DNA of 64,000 bases from Pseudocolwellia sp049933045. Lineage in GTDB: Bacteria > Pseudomonadota > Gammaproteobacteria > Enterobacterales > Alteromonadaceae. Positions 17,737 through 28,500 of this stretch are shown piece by piece; positions within the stretch are counted from its first letter, which is position 1; each line of letters begins with the position of its first letter. The stretch is taken from positions 3,658,001 through 3,722,000 of the forward strand of contig NZ_CP187926.1 of the NCBI RefSeq assembly GCF_049933045.1, read 5' to 3'. The translations under genes were made by a program, and so were the position numbers. The notes beneath the pieces were generated by a model, which saw only the letters and a list, made by a program, of their open reading frames with translations, ran no database searches and was not told the DNA's origin.

Positions 17737-17988
17737 TTATGTGTTGATATTGAAAGAGGCTATTCAAAGCAGCCTCATATTAAAATCAATATGAGTTTAA
17801 AGACACCAAATCTACCTAGTTCATATTTTTTCTTCTCTATAAAGGTGCACGTTTCACAGGAACGAGGCAAATAACTCGCATCTAAAATACTTATACAAAT
17901 GATATATAAGAGGTTTCTCTATGGATTGTTTTTTGCATATAGACCTTATAAGCATATAAATATTACTTGAGCAAGAGAACATAAAACA

Positions 17989-19089
17989 ATGCAATTTTTA
18001 AATAAGCTTGTTGACATATTTCATACAATGCCACTTCTTGTCACTATGGTTTCATTATTCTTAGTAATAGCTATATTAATTTGGCTTACCAAGCGAACCT
18101 TGTTGTTCGCTATTTCAAAAGTATCATCATTTGCTTTTGCTACCATTTTACTTGAAGCATCAAAGCGCCCCTTAAGCTTACTCCTAGTAGCTATTAGTTT
18201 ATTTACAACTGAAGCAATACTTAGACAACAAGAAATTATTGATGACTCATTTAAATCAAATGTAGTATTAATATCAAAAGTCATATTTATACTTGCACTG
18301 ATTTTGTTTATCGACAAAATGCTAAAACAGACAATTCTTCATTATGAAGCCCAATCCCCGTTACTTAAAACGAGTGGAAATCTTGTAAAAAGTGCCTTAC
18401 GAATTATTATTTTCGTCATTGGCATACTGGTCCTTTTAGGAACATTTGGGGTATCCATTACGCCTATTTTGGCATCACTAGGGATCGGTTCCTTAGCCGT
18501 TGCATTAGCACTTCAACCAACGCTTGAAAATTTATTTTCTGGTATGCAAATTTTAGCAGATAAACCCATTAGGGTTGGCGACTATGTTGAGTTAGAGTCT
18601 GGCGAACAAGGTTTTGTAGAGAAGATTGGCTGGCGATCTGTCTGGATAAAAATGCTTCCTAACAACATCATTATTATTCCTAACTCGCTATTAGCAAAAT
18701 CTAAAATAATTAATTATTACTACCCTGAAAAGCAGCTTTCTGTACCTGTAGATTGTTCTGTTCATTATGACTCTGATCTGGAAAGAGTGGAGCAAGTTGC
18801 ATTAGAGGTAGCGAGGGAGGTTCTAATTTCTCACAAGTGGGGAATTGATGACTATGATACTTTTGTTATCTTTCATACCTTTGACAATTCAAGTATAAAC
18901 TTTACTGTCATGTTAAGAGCTCAAGAGTATTTTAATAGATTTTTTATAAAATCAGCCTATATCAAAGCATTACATAAACGCTTTAAACTTGAAGGAATAG
19001 TGATACCTTATCCAATCAGTGCGGTTAATTTCTCTCAAGAAAAATCAAATGAAGTCATTAAAGAACTTATAAAAAATGACAAGACTTAA
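17989..19089 (+). CDS. MscS-family mechanosensitive channel
   Basis: A 366-residue inner-membrane channel. Three to four hydrophobic segments occupy residues ~10-145. The conserved pore-lining TM3 region follows (GVSITPILASLGIGSLAVAL, ALQPTLENLFSGMQIL), and the MscS beta domain begins DKPIRVGDYVELESGEQGFV and WIKMLPNNIIIIPNS. The Ala/Gly pattern of TM3 is kept. It protects against hypo-osmotic shock by family role. It is distinct from the CmpX-like channel at 44542 and has no operon partner. Confidence 0.9.
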   Translation: MQFLNKLVDIFHTMPLLVTMVSLFLVIAILIWLTKRTLLFAISKVSSFAFATILLEASKRPLSLLLVAISLFTTEAILRQQEIIDDSFKSNVVLISKVIFILALILFIDKMLKQTILHYEAQSPLLKTSGNLVKSALRIIIFVIGILVLLGTFGVSITPILASLGIGSLAVALALQPTLENLFSGMQILADKPIRVGDYVELESGEQGFVEKIGWRSVWIKMLPNNIIIIPNSLLAKSKIINYYYPEKQLSVPVDCSVHYDSDLERVEQVALEVAREVLISHKWGIDDYDTFVIFHTFDNSSINFTVMLRAQEYFNRFFIKSAYIKALHKRFKLEGIVIPYPISAVNFSQEKSNEVIKELIKNDKT

Positions 19090-19251
19090 GATTGATAATC
19101 ATGGAAAAGGCATTTACGGTCAATATTAAAATTATCTAACTTAATCATAAAAGTCACACTAAAATAAGATCTGCCCAAAGGGTATCTATATTAAGCTTAG
19201 TATGACTTTCCTGAGATTATAAATTTATAGCTTTAGGTTTTATAGCTATGC

Positions 19252-20604
19252 CTACATAGTCACAAATTCTTCAGCAGACGTTGGATGTATTGCAATTGTA
19301 TTATCAAAATCAGCTTTTGTTGCGCCCATTTTCATTGCCACAGCAAAACCTTGTAGTAACTCGTCGCTACCAAAACCAATACTATGAATACCAACAATCT
19401 TTTCTTCTTTACCAACACATACAAGTTTCATGCGTGTTGGATCACGATAATCTTCAGTGATCGCTTGGTATAAAGCCGTAAATTGAGACTTATACACTTT
19501 TACGTTTTCTTCACCATGTTCTTCAATCGCTTCTTTTTCACTTAAGCCAACCGTACCAATAACAGGGTGACTAAACACAACCGTAGCTATGTTTGAATAA
19601 TCTAAATGCTCATCAGGTTTGTTATTAAATAAACGTTCACATAAACGACGACCAGCAGCAACAGCAACAGGTGTAAGTTGAGCTCGACCTGTATTATCAC
19701 CTACTGCGTAAATATTACTTACGTTAGTATTTTGATATTTATCTGTTGGGATAAAACCGCGTTCATCTAACGTAATACCTGCAGCTTCAATATTAATATT
19801 GTCAGTTGCTGGCTCACGACCGATTGCCCAAATAAGCTGATCAACAGGACCAACAGATTCACCACTTTCTAAATGAACAGTGACTTGACCGTTATCATGT
19901 TTTTCAATATTTTTAGGTGTGCTATTTGTGTGTAATGTAGGACCATGTTTAGCCATTTGCTCAACTAAAGTCTCACTTAACATTTCATCAAAAGCACGTA
20001 ATGGCTTGTCTTTTCTCACTAATAAATGAGCATCTGTGCCTAACGCATGAAATACGCCAGCAAGTTCTACAGCAATGTAACCCGCACCTACAACAGCAAC
20101 ACTTTTAGGTTGTTCAGTTAAGGCAAAGAATCCATCAGAATCAATACCGTGCTCAGCACCTTCAATAGTAGGAATGCTTGGGCGACCGCCTGTAGCAATA
20201 GTTATATGATCGGCTGTGTATAATTCACCGTTTACTTCAACTGTGTTTTTATCAACAAACTTAGCAAAACCATTAATTACAGTAACCTTGTTGGCATCGA
20301 AGCCTCTTTGGTAAGCTGCATGAATACGCTCAATATAAGCTTCACGATTAGCAACTAGTTTGCCCCAATCAAAACTTTGTAATGGCGCTTTAAAACCAAA
20401 GTCTGTCGCATATTTTAATGCATCAGAAATTTGCCCTGCATACCACATCGCTTTTTTAGGTACACAACCCACATTTACACAGGTACCGCCAATATATTTA
20501 GCTTCAATAACCGCCGCTTTTTTACCTAATTTAGCTGCACGATTAGCTGATGCAATACCACCGCTACCGCCTCCGATAGAAATATAATCAAAATGTTGAG
20601 TCAT
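19252..20604 (-). CDS. gor: Glutathione-disulfide reductase
   Basis: A 450-residue NADPH-dependent flavoprotein that regenerates reduced glutathione, which the frmA/fghA pathway and peroxide defence use. The FAD dinucleotide motif GGGSGG is at 11-16 and the redox-active disulfide CVNVGC at 42-47. The NADPH motif VAVVGAGYIAVELAGV lies in the middle, and the catalytic His-Glu pair is at the C-terminus (HPTSAEE). Size and motif order match bacterial Gor. It is divergent from prlC. Confidence 0.95.
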   Translation of the reverse strand: MTQHFDYISIGGGSGGIASANRAAKLGKKAAVIEAKYIGGTCVNVGCVPKKAMWYAGQISDALKYATDFGFKAPLQSFDWGKLVANREAYIERIHAAYQRGFDANKVTVINGFAKFVDKNTVEVNGELYTADHITIATGGRPSIPTIEGAEHGIDSDGFFALTEQPKSVAVVGAGYIAVELAGVFHALGTDAHLLVRKDKPLRAFDEMLSETLVEQMAKHGPTLHTNSTPKNIEKHDNGQVTVHLESGESVGPVDQLIWAIGREPATDNINIEAAGITLDERGFIPTDKYQNTNVSNIYAVGDNTGRAQLTPVAVAAGRRLCERLFNNKPDEHLDYSNIATVVFSHPVIGTVGLSEKEAIEEHGEENVKVYKSQFTALYQAITEDYRDPTRMKLVCVGKEEKIVGIHSIGFGSDELLQGFAVAMKMGATKADFDNTIAIHPTSAEEFVTM

Positions 20605-20968
20605 GAATGCCCCGATAAAAGAATAAAAGTAAGTAACCTGATTAATACATTAAATTTTTCAGATTATGCATAAAAGATGTAAATTAAAGACCGATGAAAT
20701 GTTGAAACCATTTCGATTTACTTAATATATATAGAATAAATGGGTACAAAACTCTACTTTATCAAGCAAACAGTGCTATTTCCCCCATGATGTAATAAAT
20801 ATTAAGTGACATCAATACTGTTCATTACTCGATTTGCAATTAGCCCTAGTAAATATATAAATTAACGTCTTAGATATCTAATTATAGGGTTTAATCGTGC
20901 CAACACCTTGAAATATGCGTTAAGCGTTATTACATATATAAGATAATTCATCACCTTGAACATTATTT
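20605..20968. other. Divergent promoter region of gor and prlC
   Basis: 364 bp with no gene. CTTGAAA at 20908 followed by an AT-rich segment about 15 bp later is vaguely like a heat-shock promoter for prlC, but too weak to annotate separately. Confidence 0.3.
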
Positions 20969-22999
20969 ATGGCACAAACATTACCCGTATTTTCAGAAAT
21001 TTTACCAAAAGACATTAAAGCTAGCGTTGAAAAAGCCATTGATGATTGTAAGCAAGTGATTGCCGATGTTTTATCTTCAACCAAAGAATACACATGGACA
21101 TCTCTCGTTGAACCTATCGACGATATAGACGATACCTTAGGTAAACTCTTCTCTCCTATTTCTCATATGAACTCAGTAGTGAGTAGTGATGAGCTGCGCG
21201 AAGCGTACGAGTCATGTTTACCGTTATTGTCTGAGTACGGTACTTTTGTCGGTCAACACAAACCGCTTTACCAAGCGTACCAACAACTTGCTGACAGCGA
21301 GCATTACAACACCTTAAACACAGCACAAAAGAAAGTGATTGATAACGCTTTACGTGATTTTACTTTATCAGGTATCGCTTTAGCTGATGATCAGCAAAAG
21401 CGTTATGGTGAAATTTCAACACGCTTGTCAGAACTTAGCTCGCAATTTAGCAACAACGTATTAGATGCAACGCAAGCATTTACTGTGAATATTACTGACG
21501 AAGCTGAATTAGCAGGATTACCTGAAAGCGCGAAAGAAGCAGCACAAGCTTTAGCAGCAGAGCAAGATTTATCAGGCTGGTTATTTACTTTAGATTTCCC
21601 AAGTTACTTACCTGTAATGACCTACAGCGACAATCGCGACTTGCGTGAAAAAATGTACACAGCTTTTGCTACTCGATCGTCTGATCAAGGCCCTAACGCT
21701 GGGGAGTTTGATAACAGCGACAACATGCTAGAAATTCTTAACCTTCGTCATGAAATTGCTCAACTATTAGGTTTTAATAATTACGCTGAAAAGTCTATTG
21801 CGACTAAAATGGCTTCAGAAACGACTCAAGTTATTCAGTTTTTAGAAGACTTAGCGGCTAAATCAAAAAGCCAAGGTCAAACTGAACTTAACGAATTAAC
21901 TGAATTTGCGAAAACAGTCGATGCTTCAGCAACTAATTTACAAGCGTGGGATTTAGCTTATTACGGCGAAAAGCTGAAACAAGAAAAATACTCAATTTCA
22001 GATGAAGAGTTACGCCCTTACTTCCCAGAGAATAAAATTGTTGCGGGCTTATTTGAGGTTGTTCATAAATTATTTGGTTTAACCATTACTGAACGTAACG
22101 ACATTGATACTTGGCACAAAGACGTTAAGTTTTACGATGTGTTCGATGCTAACAACAATCAGCGTGGTAGCTTTTATTTAGACTTGTATGCTCGTTCTAA
22201 AAAGCGTGGCGGCGCTTGGATGGATGATTGTGTTGGTCGCAGAGAATTACCGAATGGTGAAATTCAACTACCTGTTGCTTACTTAACATGTAACTTTAAT
22301 AAGCCTGTAGGTAACAAGCCTGCGTTATTTACCCACGACGAAGTGGTTACCTTATTTCATGAGTTTGGTCATGGTATTCATCACATGCTTACACAAATTA
22401 ATGCAAGCGGTGTATCTGGTATCAATGGTGTTCCTTGGGATGCTGTTGAATTACCAAGTCAATTTTTAGAAAACTGGTGTTACGAACCTGAAGCTTTAGC
22501 TTTTATGTCGGGTCATTACGAAACAGGCGAACCACTTCCAAAAGAAATGCTAGACAAAATGCTTGCAGCTAAAAACTTCCAATCGGCTATGCAAATGCTA
22601 CGTCAATTAGAGTTCTCGTTGTTTGATTTTAAAATGCATTTAAATTTTGATAACACTAAAGACAACTCAACTTACATTCAATCGGTTTTAGATGAAGTAA
22701 GAGCTGAATATTCAGTAACTAAAGCCGCAAGCTTTAACCGTTTTCAACATGGATTTGGTCATATATTTGGTGGCGGTTATGCTGCAGGTTATTACAGCTA
22801 TAAATGGGCTGAAGTACTATCTGCAGATGCTTTTTCAAGATTCGAAAAAGAAGGTGTATTTAATAAAGAAGTAGGTAACGATTTCTTGACAAATATTCTT
22901 GAAAAAGGCGGTTCGCAAGAGCCAAGTGACTTATTTAAAGCCTTTAGAGGTAGAGAGCCAAATATTGACGCTTTACTACGCCATAGTGGTATTCTTTAA
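20969..22999 (+). CDS. prlC: Oligopeptidase A (M3 family)
   Basis: A 676-residue cytoplasmic zinc oligopeptidase that degrades short peptides and cleaved signal peptides. The zinc motif HEFGH is at 464-468 (TLFHEFGHGIHHML), with the downstream Glu ligand in the SQFLENWCYEP block. Other signatures are YLDLYARSKKRGGAWMDD, RFQHGFGHIFGGGYAAGYYS and a C-terminal GREPNIDALLRHSG. It is followed by a perfect terminator hairpin. The prlC-rsmJ neighbourhood is also found in enterobacteria; here a Tag-like gene lies between them. Confidence 0.96.
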   Translation: MAQTLPVFSEILPKDIKASVEKAIDDCKQVIADVLSSTKEYTWTSLVEPIDDIDDTLGKLFSPISHMNSVVSSDELREAYESCLPLLSEYGTFVGQHKPLYQAYQQLADSEHYNTLNTAQKKVIDNALRDFTLSGIALADDQQKRYGEISTRLSELSSQFSNNVLDATQAFTVNITDEAELAGLPESAKEAAQALAAEQDLSGWLFTLDFPSYLPVMTYSDNRDLREKMYTAFATRSSDQGPNAGEFDNSDNMLEILNLRHEIAQLLGFNNYAEKSIATKMASETTQVIQFLEDLAAKSKSQGQTELNELTEFAKTVDASATNLQAWDLAYYGEKLKQEKYSISDEELRPYFPENKIVAGLFEVVHKLFGLTITERNDIDTWHKDVKFYDVFDANNNQRGSFYLDLYARSKKRGGAWMDDCVGRRELPNGEIQLPVAYLTCNFNKPVGNKPALFTHDEVVTLFHEFGHGIHHMLTQINASGVSGINGVPWDAVELPSQFLENWCYEPEALAFMSGHYETGEPLPKEMLDKMLAAKNFQSAMQMLRQLEFSLFDFKMHLNFDNTKDNSTYIQSVLDEVRAEYSVTKAASFNRFQHGFGHIFGGGYAAGYYSYKWAEVLSADAFSRFEKEGVFNKEVGNDFLTNILEKGGSQEPSDLFKAFRGREPNIDALLRHSGIL

Positions 23000-23038
23000 G
23001 GTACTAAAAGTTAAACTTTAGTATAATCACAAAACTGT

Positions 23039-23072
23039 AAATGCATTGGCTTGTTAGCCAATGCATTTTTCA
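23039..23072 (+). terminator. Terminator of prlC
   Basis: AAATGCATTGGCT-TGTT-AGCCAATGCATTT, 13 perfect pairs then T residues. It covers the ATG at 23061, which argues against that ATG as start of the next gene. Confidence 0.8.
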
Positions 23073-23099
23073 TTTAACCAACAAGACCCCTTTCATTCC

Positions 23100-23807
23100 A
23101 TGGATAAATTAGAGTCATTTAAATCTTTATATCATAGAGCTGCTGAGCGTAAAGGCGGTAAGCGCGCATTAGACTTTTTATTAGATGAGGTTCATTACTT
23201 GAGTAATGCCGAATTAAAAGAAGTCGTTACTGATAACCGGGTATTATCAGCTTTTACAAAAAAGATATTTCAATCAGGTTTTGTATGGCGTGTTGTCGAA
23301 AACAAATGGGACGGATTTGAAGAATCATTTTTTCAATTTAACCTAGAAAAAGTGTTAATGATGCCTGAAGAAATGATGGAAAGAAAAGCCGCCGATCCTA
23401 AAATAATTCGTAATTACAACAAAGTTAAAACCATTAAAGCCAATGCCCAAATGATATTTGACGAACAGCAGAACGGTCATAGTTTTATCGAATTTATCGC
23501 AAACTGGTCAGCAAGCGACATGATAGGCTTATGGGCTTACCTTAAAAAGAACGGTCAACGTTTAGGTGGTAATACAGGTCCTTACGCTTTGAGAGCTTTA
23601 GGTATAGATACCTTTTTAATTACGCGTGATATTGAAGCTTACTTCCGTGCCCATGATATTGTAACAGGCGGCATTCAAACGAAATCCAGCTTAAAAGCGA
23701 TTCAAGACAGCTTTAACCAATGGCAGACTGAATGTGATTTATCTTTAAGCCAGCTAAGTCGTTTAGTCGCTTATTCAACAGGCGATAACAGTGTACAAGT
23801 TGCCTAA
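23100..23807 (+). CDS. DNA-3-methyladenine glycosylase I-like protein
   Basis: A ~235-residue protein resembling the Tag (adenine glycosylase) family. It has VWRVVENKWDGFEESFFQFN in the position of the family W..i..kr..f...F..Fd block, and a ADPKIIRNYNKVKTIKANAQ block matching the conserved I-N-K-ii-NA helix. The zinc-binding Cys/His set of E. coli Tag is not evident, as in a divergent subgroup. Substrate specificity is therefore uncertain. The start is set at 23100 because the ATG at 23061 lies inside the prlC terminator; neither has a strong ribosome site. It ends 12 bp before the start-codon ladder of rsmJ. Confidence 0.7.
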   Translation: MDKLESFKSLYHRAAERKGGKRALDFLLDEVHYLSNAELKEVVTDNRVLSAFTKKIFQSGFVWRVVENKWDGFEESFFQFNLEKVLMMPEEMMERKAADPKIIRNYNKVKTIKANAQMIFDEQQNGHSFIEFIANWSASDMIGLWAYLKKNGQRLGGNTGPYALRALGIDTFLITRDIEAYFRAHDIVTGGIQTKSSLKAIQDSFNQWQTECDLSLSQLSRLVAYSTGDNSVQVA

Positions 23808-23819
23808 CAGCCATACGAC

Positions 23820-23880
23820 ATGCATAAACTAAATGACTGAACCAAATGAGTGAACTGAATGAGTAAATTAAATGATTGAG
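23820..23880 (+). repeat. Degenerate 13-nt tandem repeat forming a ladder of overlapping six-codon mini-ORFs
   Basis: Start codons occur at 23820, 23833, 23846, 23859 and 23872, exactly 13 nt apart. The first four open frames of six sense codons: MHKLND, MTEPNE, MSELNE and MSKLND, each followed by a stop. The fifth is the rsmJ start and begins MIELNEAF, so all five share the pattern M-x-(K/E)-(L/P)-N-(D/E). Each mini-ORF overlaps the next start by 8 nt (for example ATGAGTGA). This is a tandem duplication of the rsmJ translation start with frame changes, and it may form a termination-reinitiation ladder. Confidence 0.75.
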
Positions 23881-24690
23881 TTAAATGAAGCCTTTTCCCA
23901 TGTTGCCGTTGGTTATGTAGATAGCTCTGATGCAGAGTTGGCAAAACAAGTCGCGCAAAAATGGCGACTACAATACATAGGTCATGTGGCTTCACTTGAT
24001 AAACATCCAAAGCTTACCTTTTTGCTACAAGTTAACTTTCAAGTGCTTGAATTGGTAAAAATAGACGAACCTAAACTCAGCGCGATTAAAGTCGACTTTG
24101 TTGAAGGTGCTGCAGCTCATCGCCGTAAGTTTGGTGGAGGTAGAGGTCAAGATATTGCTAAAGCCGTAGGACTCAAACATGGTTTTACTCCACATGTGTT
24201 AGACGCAACCGCAGGACTAGGCAGAGACTCATTTGTATTAGCCTCATTAGGTTGCCAAGTTACTATGATTGAACGTATGCCGATTGTAGCCGCACTTCTA
24301 GAGAATGGTTTAGAACGCGCAAGGCTAAGTACTGAAGTGTCTGACATTATTAGCAATATGGAGCTGGTACATACATCATTAACCGAAGACAGTTTTGATA
24401 CATTAATGCCTGATGTCGTGTATTTAGATCCTATGTACCCGCACAGAGAAAAGTCAGCAGCCGTTAAAAAAGAAATGCGTGTATTTCAAACCTTAGTGGG
24501 TGAAGACTTAGATGCCGATGCCTTATTAGCACCAGCACTTGCTATAGCAAAATATAGAGTTGTTGTTAAGCGCCCTACTTATGCACCACCTTTAGCAAAT
24601 AAAAAACCGTCTACCAGTATAAAAATGAAGAAAAACAGATTCGATGTGTATGTGATTCAAGGTATTCCTAAGCTAGATAAAGAAAAATAA
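23872..24690 (+). CDS. rsmJ: 16S rRNA (guanine1516-N2)-methyltransferase
   Basis: A 272-residue SAM-dependent methyltransferase that modifies G1516 of 16S rRNA. Signatures are VEGAAAHRRKFGGGRGQDIA, the SAM-binding LDATAGLGRDSFVLASLG and the catalytic-motif YLDPMYPHREKSA. The C-terminal VVVKRPTYAPPLANKKPS block is also diagnostic. Length fits the family. The start at 23872 is the last of five ATGs spaced 13 nt apart; the four upstream ATGs open only six-codon frames. It is downstream of prlC and a Tag-like gene. Confidence 0.93.
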   Translation: MIELNEAFSHVAVGYVDSSDAELAKQVAQKWRLQYIGHVASLDKHPKLTFLLQVNFQVLELVKIDEPKLSAIKVDFVEGAAAHRRKFGGGRGQDIAKAVGLKHGFTPHVLDATAGLGRDSFVLASLGCQVTMIERMPIVAALLENGLERARLSTEVSDIISNMELVHTSLTEDSFDTLMPDVVYLDPMYPHREKSAAVKKEMRVFQTLVGEDLDADALLAPALAIAKYRVVVKRPTYAPPLANKKPSTSIKMKKNRFDVYVIQGIPKLDKEK

Positions 24691-24720
24691 ATCAATAAAA
24701 TCATAAGTTAAAAATAAAAA

Positions 24721-24752
24721 ATGAGGTAACCAACGTAAATTGATCACCTCAT
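24721..24752. terminator. Convergent terminator between rsmJ and the beta-barrel gene
   Basis: ATGAGGT / ACCTCAT around an 18-nt loop, preceded by an A-rich run; it probably serves the convergent ends at 24690 and 24802. Confidence 0.4.
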
Positions 24753-24801
24753 ATATTAACCTTTAATTTTGTCTAACGACATATCGTTAAGATCAAATTA
24801 A

Positions 24802-25533
24802 CTAATCAAAATGATACGCTAAGCCAATTGAAATAAAGTTAATTTTAGCCCCATCAACGCGGTAATGATCCCATTCTAAAATAAGCTGTATGTTCTCGTC
24901 CCATTTATAATTTGCACCTATACCTGCATATAAATCGGTATCGTTTATATCAGCTTCACGTTCAATATCTTGTGTTTCAAATACGTCTAATGAGTCGTAA
25001 TCACCACGCCATTTAAAAGCTCCTACTTTACCATGTAAGTACCAATCGTCGTGTTCCCAAAAAGAATACACGGCAGATAAAGTAAAACCTTTCACTGAGG
25101 TTGGATGTACAACCTGTGTTAACTTAAAAAAGTCTGATGGAACTGCAGTTGTTGTTGAAAAAGCAGCATTAACTTTGCCGAGGTTAGTATAACCTAGCTC
25201 TAAACTCCATTTTTCAGTTAACGAAGTACCTAGGTTAATTTTTCCGCCTACTCTGTCGTCGTCAACGTCAATATCAAAAACATCAAAACCTAAGTTACTT
25301 GTTTGACTAGTAACATCACCGTCAGACCAATCACCTTTAACCCAACCTATGCCTGCAGAAATATAAAACTGTTCAAACAAACAATCTTGCTCTGCAACAC
25401 AGTGCGATTTTAATGTATATACCGGCTTGTCTGATGCATTTATAACTGTTGTGTCTTGTTTAGCATTGGCACCAAATGCCACTGCCATTAGCCCAGTAAG
25501 AGCTATAAGTTTTGAAGTGGTTTTAATGTGCAT
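24802..25533 (-). CDS. Outer-membrane beta-barrel protein coupled to the giant surface protein
   Basis: A 243-residue exported protein: signal peptide (MHIKTTSKLIALTGLMAVAFGANA), then alternating aromatic/polar strands (FYISAGIGWVKGDWS, KWSLELGYTNLGKV, WYLHGKVGAFKWRGD) and a terminal strand ending FISIGLAYHFD with the C-terminal aromatic expected for BAM-dependent insertion. It is an eight-stranded-type barrel by size. Its ATG overlaps the last 11 bp of the 4434-residue surface protein gene, with AGGAAG upstream, so the pair is translationally coupled. An assembly or anchoring role for its partner is inference only. Confidence 0.8.
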   Translation of the reverse strand: MHIKTTSKLIALTGLMAVAFGANAKQDTTVINASDKPVYTLKSHCVAEQDCLFEQFYISAGIGWVKGDWSDGDVTSQTSNLGFDVFDIDVDDDRVGGKINLGTSLTEKWSLELGYTNLGKVNAAFSTTTAVPSDFFKLTQVVHPTSVKGFTLSAVYSFWEHDDWYLHGKVGAFKWRGDYDSLDVFETQDIEREADINDTDLYAGIGANYKWDENIQLILEWDHYRVDGAKINFISIGLAYHFD

Positions 25534-28500
25534 AATGTGCTGACTTCCTATTGTTGTTACGACGTAGAATCACGAATAAAGTAAATGAAATTAGCATGAA
25601 TAATGTACCAAAGTTAATTGCACCACCTGATGAGTTATCTATTCGTACCGTGACTTTATTTACCGTTATAGTAACTTGTGCAGTAGCTTCTGCACCTCTT
25701 TCATCGGCGATTATGTAATCTAAGAATACAATGCCGCTCTCTCCTGCTGCTGGTGTAAAGCTAATGGTTCCGTCTGACATGATAAATACAGTACCGCTTG
25801 TGCTTGTAACATCCACTAAGGTAATAATGTCGTTATTTGGATCAGTATCGTTACTTAGCACATCAATAATAATTGAATTTTCCACATCAACTGTTGCTAC
25901 ATCGTCAACTGCGATAGGTGGGTTATTACTAATAATATTTATGCGAACTGTTCCTATATCTGTACCGCCATTACCGTCAGAAATACCGTAAGTTATTTGC
26001 TCTTGCCCGATAAAGTTTTCAGGTGGAGTATAGAACAACGCATTATTAATAATTTCAACTTCACCAAAGAATGCTGTTGCTGATGTTATTTCCAGTAAAT
26101 CGCCGTCAGCATCTACATCGTTACCAAGAATATCTATCTCTATTGATGTATTGAAAACCAGTTCAACCTCGTCGTCTTCAGCTTCAGGTAATGTATTACC
26201 ACCTGTACCTAAAACACCTACTCCGCCTGGGTCAATAATAGTACCGTTAACTAAGCCATCAGCGTCGTTCGGTCCACCATCTACAATTTCAATTTCAACA
26301 CACCAGTAACCTTCAATTAAGCCCGCTTCCCAAACATTACCACCTGGAGGAGGACAATATCCTGGTTCACCAGCAGTAGAGCGTACAAAGTTATTGCCCG
26401 TTTCTACAAAGTTAAACCAACCGGTATCTTCAAAGTATTTTCGGTACACAGCATTTTCAGGTACAGGTCTGCGTTGTGGCATTACAATTTTGTACGATTG
26501 ACCTTCGTCAGGTAAACCGTAAGCAATAAAGTTAAATATACCGCCAACGTTTGTTGCTTCAAGATCGTCTTCTAATACTTCTGTATTCTCGTCAGTATTA
26601 TCTGAATCAGTTTCGTCGCTTACTTGAGCTCCACCTGTATTACTCGTAAATGCGTAAGTACCAATATGTAAACATACTCCTGGGTCACCTTCTACTAAGT
26701 ATCCTTTAGTAAATGAACCTTGTTCAGGTAAAACATTACATTCTGAAATTGCATCTAAGTAATCAGGTATACCATCACCATCGCTGTCACTAAACCCTTC
26801 TTGGTCATCAGGTATGCCGTCGCCGTCACTATCAGCACTTGTTAATGTTGCTAATGTTGATACAACTTCAATGAAAATAGTAGCTTTGTCATCAAACTCA
26901 GTATCGTCAAGGTCAACAATGTCTAAGGTCACTTGGTATAAACCTAAAGGTACATTATTAGGATTAAAGCTGAACGTATCTATCTCGCTATCTTCATCAA
27001 TAAGCACACCTTCAATGTTGTCCCAAGTGTATAAGTATTCGTTATTAGCATTTGGGTGAATAATATTACTTGAAATAGTAACGTTTTCGCCACCTTGCGT
27101 TATAACTACACGTTGTTCGTTTGATTGAGTTGCCACTAAAGTAACATCAGGATCTACGTTGTCTTCTCTAATCGTAATGTTATGTTCAAACTTGTTACCT
27201 CGGTTGATCGTGTCTGATAAGGTAATAGTTATGGTTTCTAGTGGATCCATCACATCATCGGCTAATACTTCAAACTTGATCAGTTCGTTACTGCCCGATT
27301 CGAAGATTAAAACACCATCCACTAATGTATGATCACTGCCGTCTGCACTACCTGTTACCGTATAAGGTATTGAAAGTGGATATTCTGGTGAATGACCATT
27401 TAAATGAACACCTACCGAAATTGTATGACCTTCTAATACTTCTTGGTCTTTATCGATAGACACTAAAGGTCTAACTTTAACTAACTGGCTAGCAATGCTA
27501 ACTCTACCTTCTTCATCCATAGCAGACCAAAACGCAGTATTTACACCTGGCTCGTAGAAAATAAGCCCATCAACTAACGACACAGGTAATGGCTGTCCAA
27601 ATCGATCAACTGCGCTTGCTTCACCTAAATCAACTTTGGTAAACAAGGCATTAGCATCAATAAATATGTCTTCAGGTACAGAAATCACAGGGAGTAACTC
27701 GTCGCCTTCAGTATTTATATCAATAAATACAATTGCAGTATCTGTAGCGCCACTACTATCTTCGATAGTGTATTCAACAAACGTGCTGCCAACAAAACTT
27801 GCATCTGGCGTATAGCTTAAACCTGTAGTTGTCCAACTCACTTCACCAATAGAAGCTGTTGCACCAATTACACTAAGCACATCATCTTCATCTACATCAG
27901 TATCATTCGCTAATACGTCAATTTCAGTTGGGTCGAAAGAAAATATGGTTACGTTGTCATCAATCGCTACTGGTAAGTCATTTTCTGATTCTACCGTTAT
28001 CGTTATTGTTGCGATATTAGAGTCAAGCTTGCCATCGTTTGCTTGATAAGTAAGGGTTGTTTCGCCGTTAAAGTTTGCTGGTGGTGTATAAGTTACCAAT
28101 GGTAATGATCCGCTAACTTCTCCATTAGGTTGGTCGATTAAGATGAAGGTTAAATCATCATTTTCTAAATCTGAACCCACTAACGTAAAGGTTAAAGAGG
28201 TATCTTCAATTGCTTTTAAAGCCACATCATTAACGGTTGGTGCCACATTAGGGTCAACTACGGTAACCGAAACATCCGTACATGTTACTCCACCATTAAT
28301 ATCCGACACACATACATTAACTATAGCGACACCAACAAATTCATCTGTAGGTGTAAATGTTATTGTACCGTCTGAATTAATTATTACTGTACCATTTTCA
28401 CTGATTGCTGATGAAATACTAAGGGCATCCATATCAACATCATTAGTAGCACTTAGCACATCAATAATTACGCCTTGTGATAACAGTGTATTAGCCGTTA

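Noticed and set aside
19125..19162. Another GTGACTTTT (minus strand) near 19150
   Set aside because: The sequence 13 bp further does not match C(G/A)TCTAA and no gene follows appropriately.
23061..23099. Upstream ATG at 23061 as start of the Tag-like gene
   Set aside because: It lies within the right arm of the prlC terminator hairpin.
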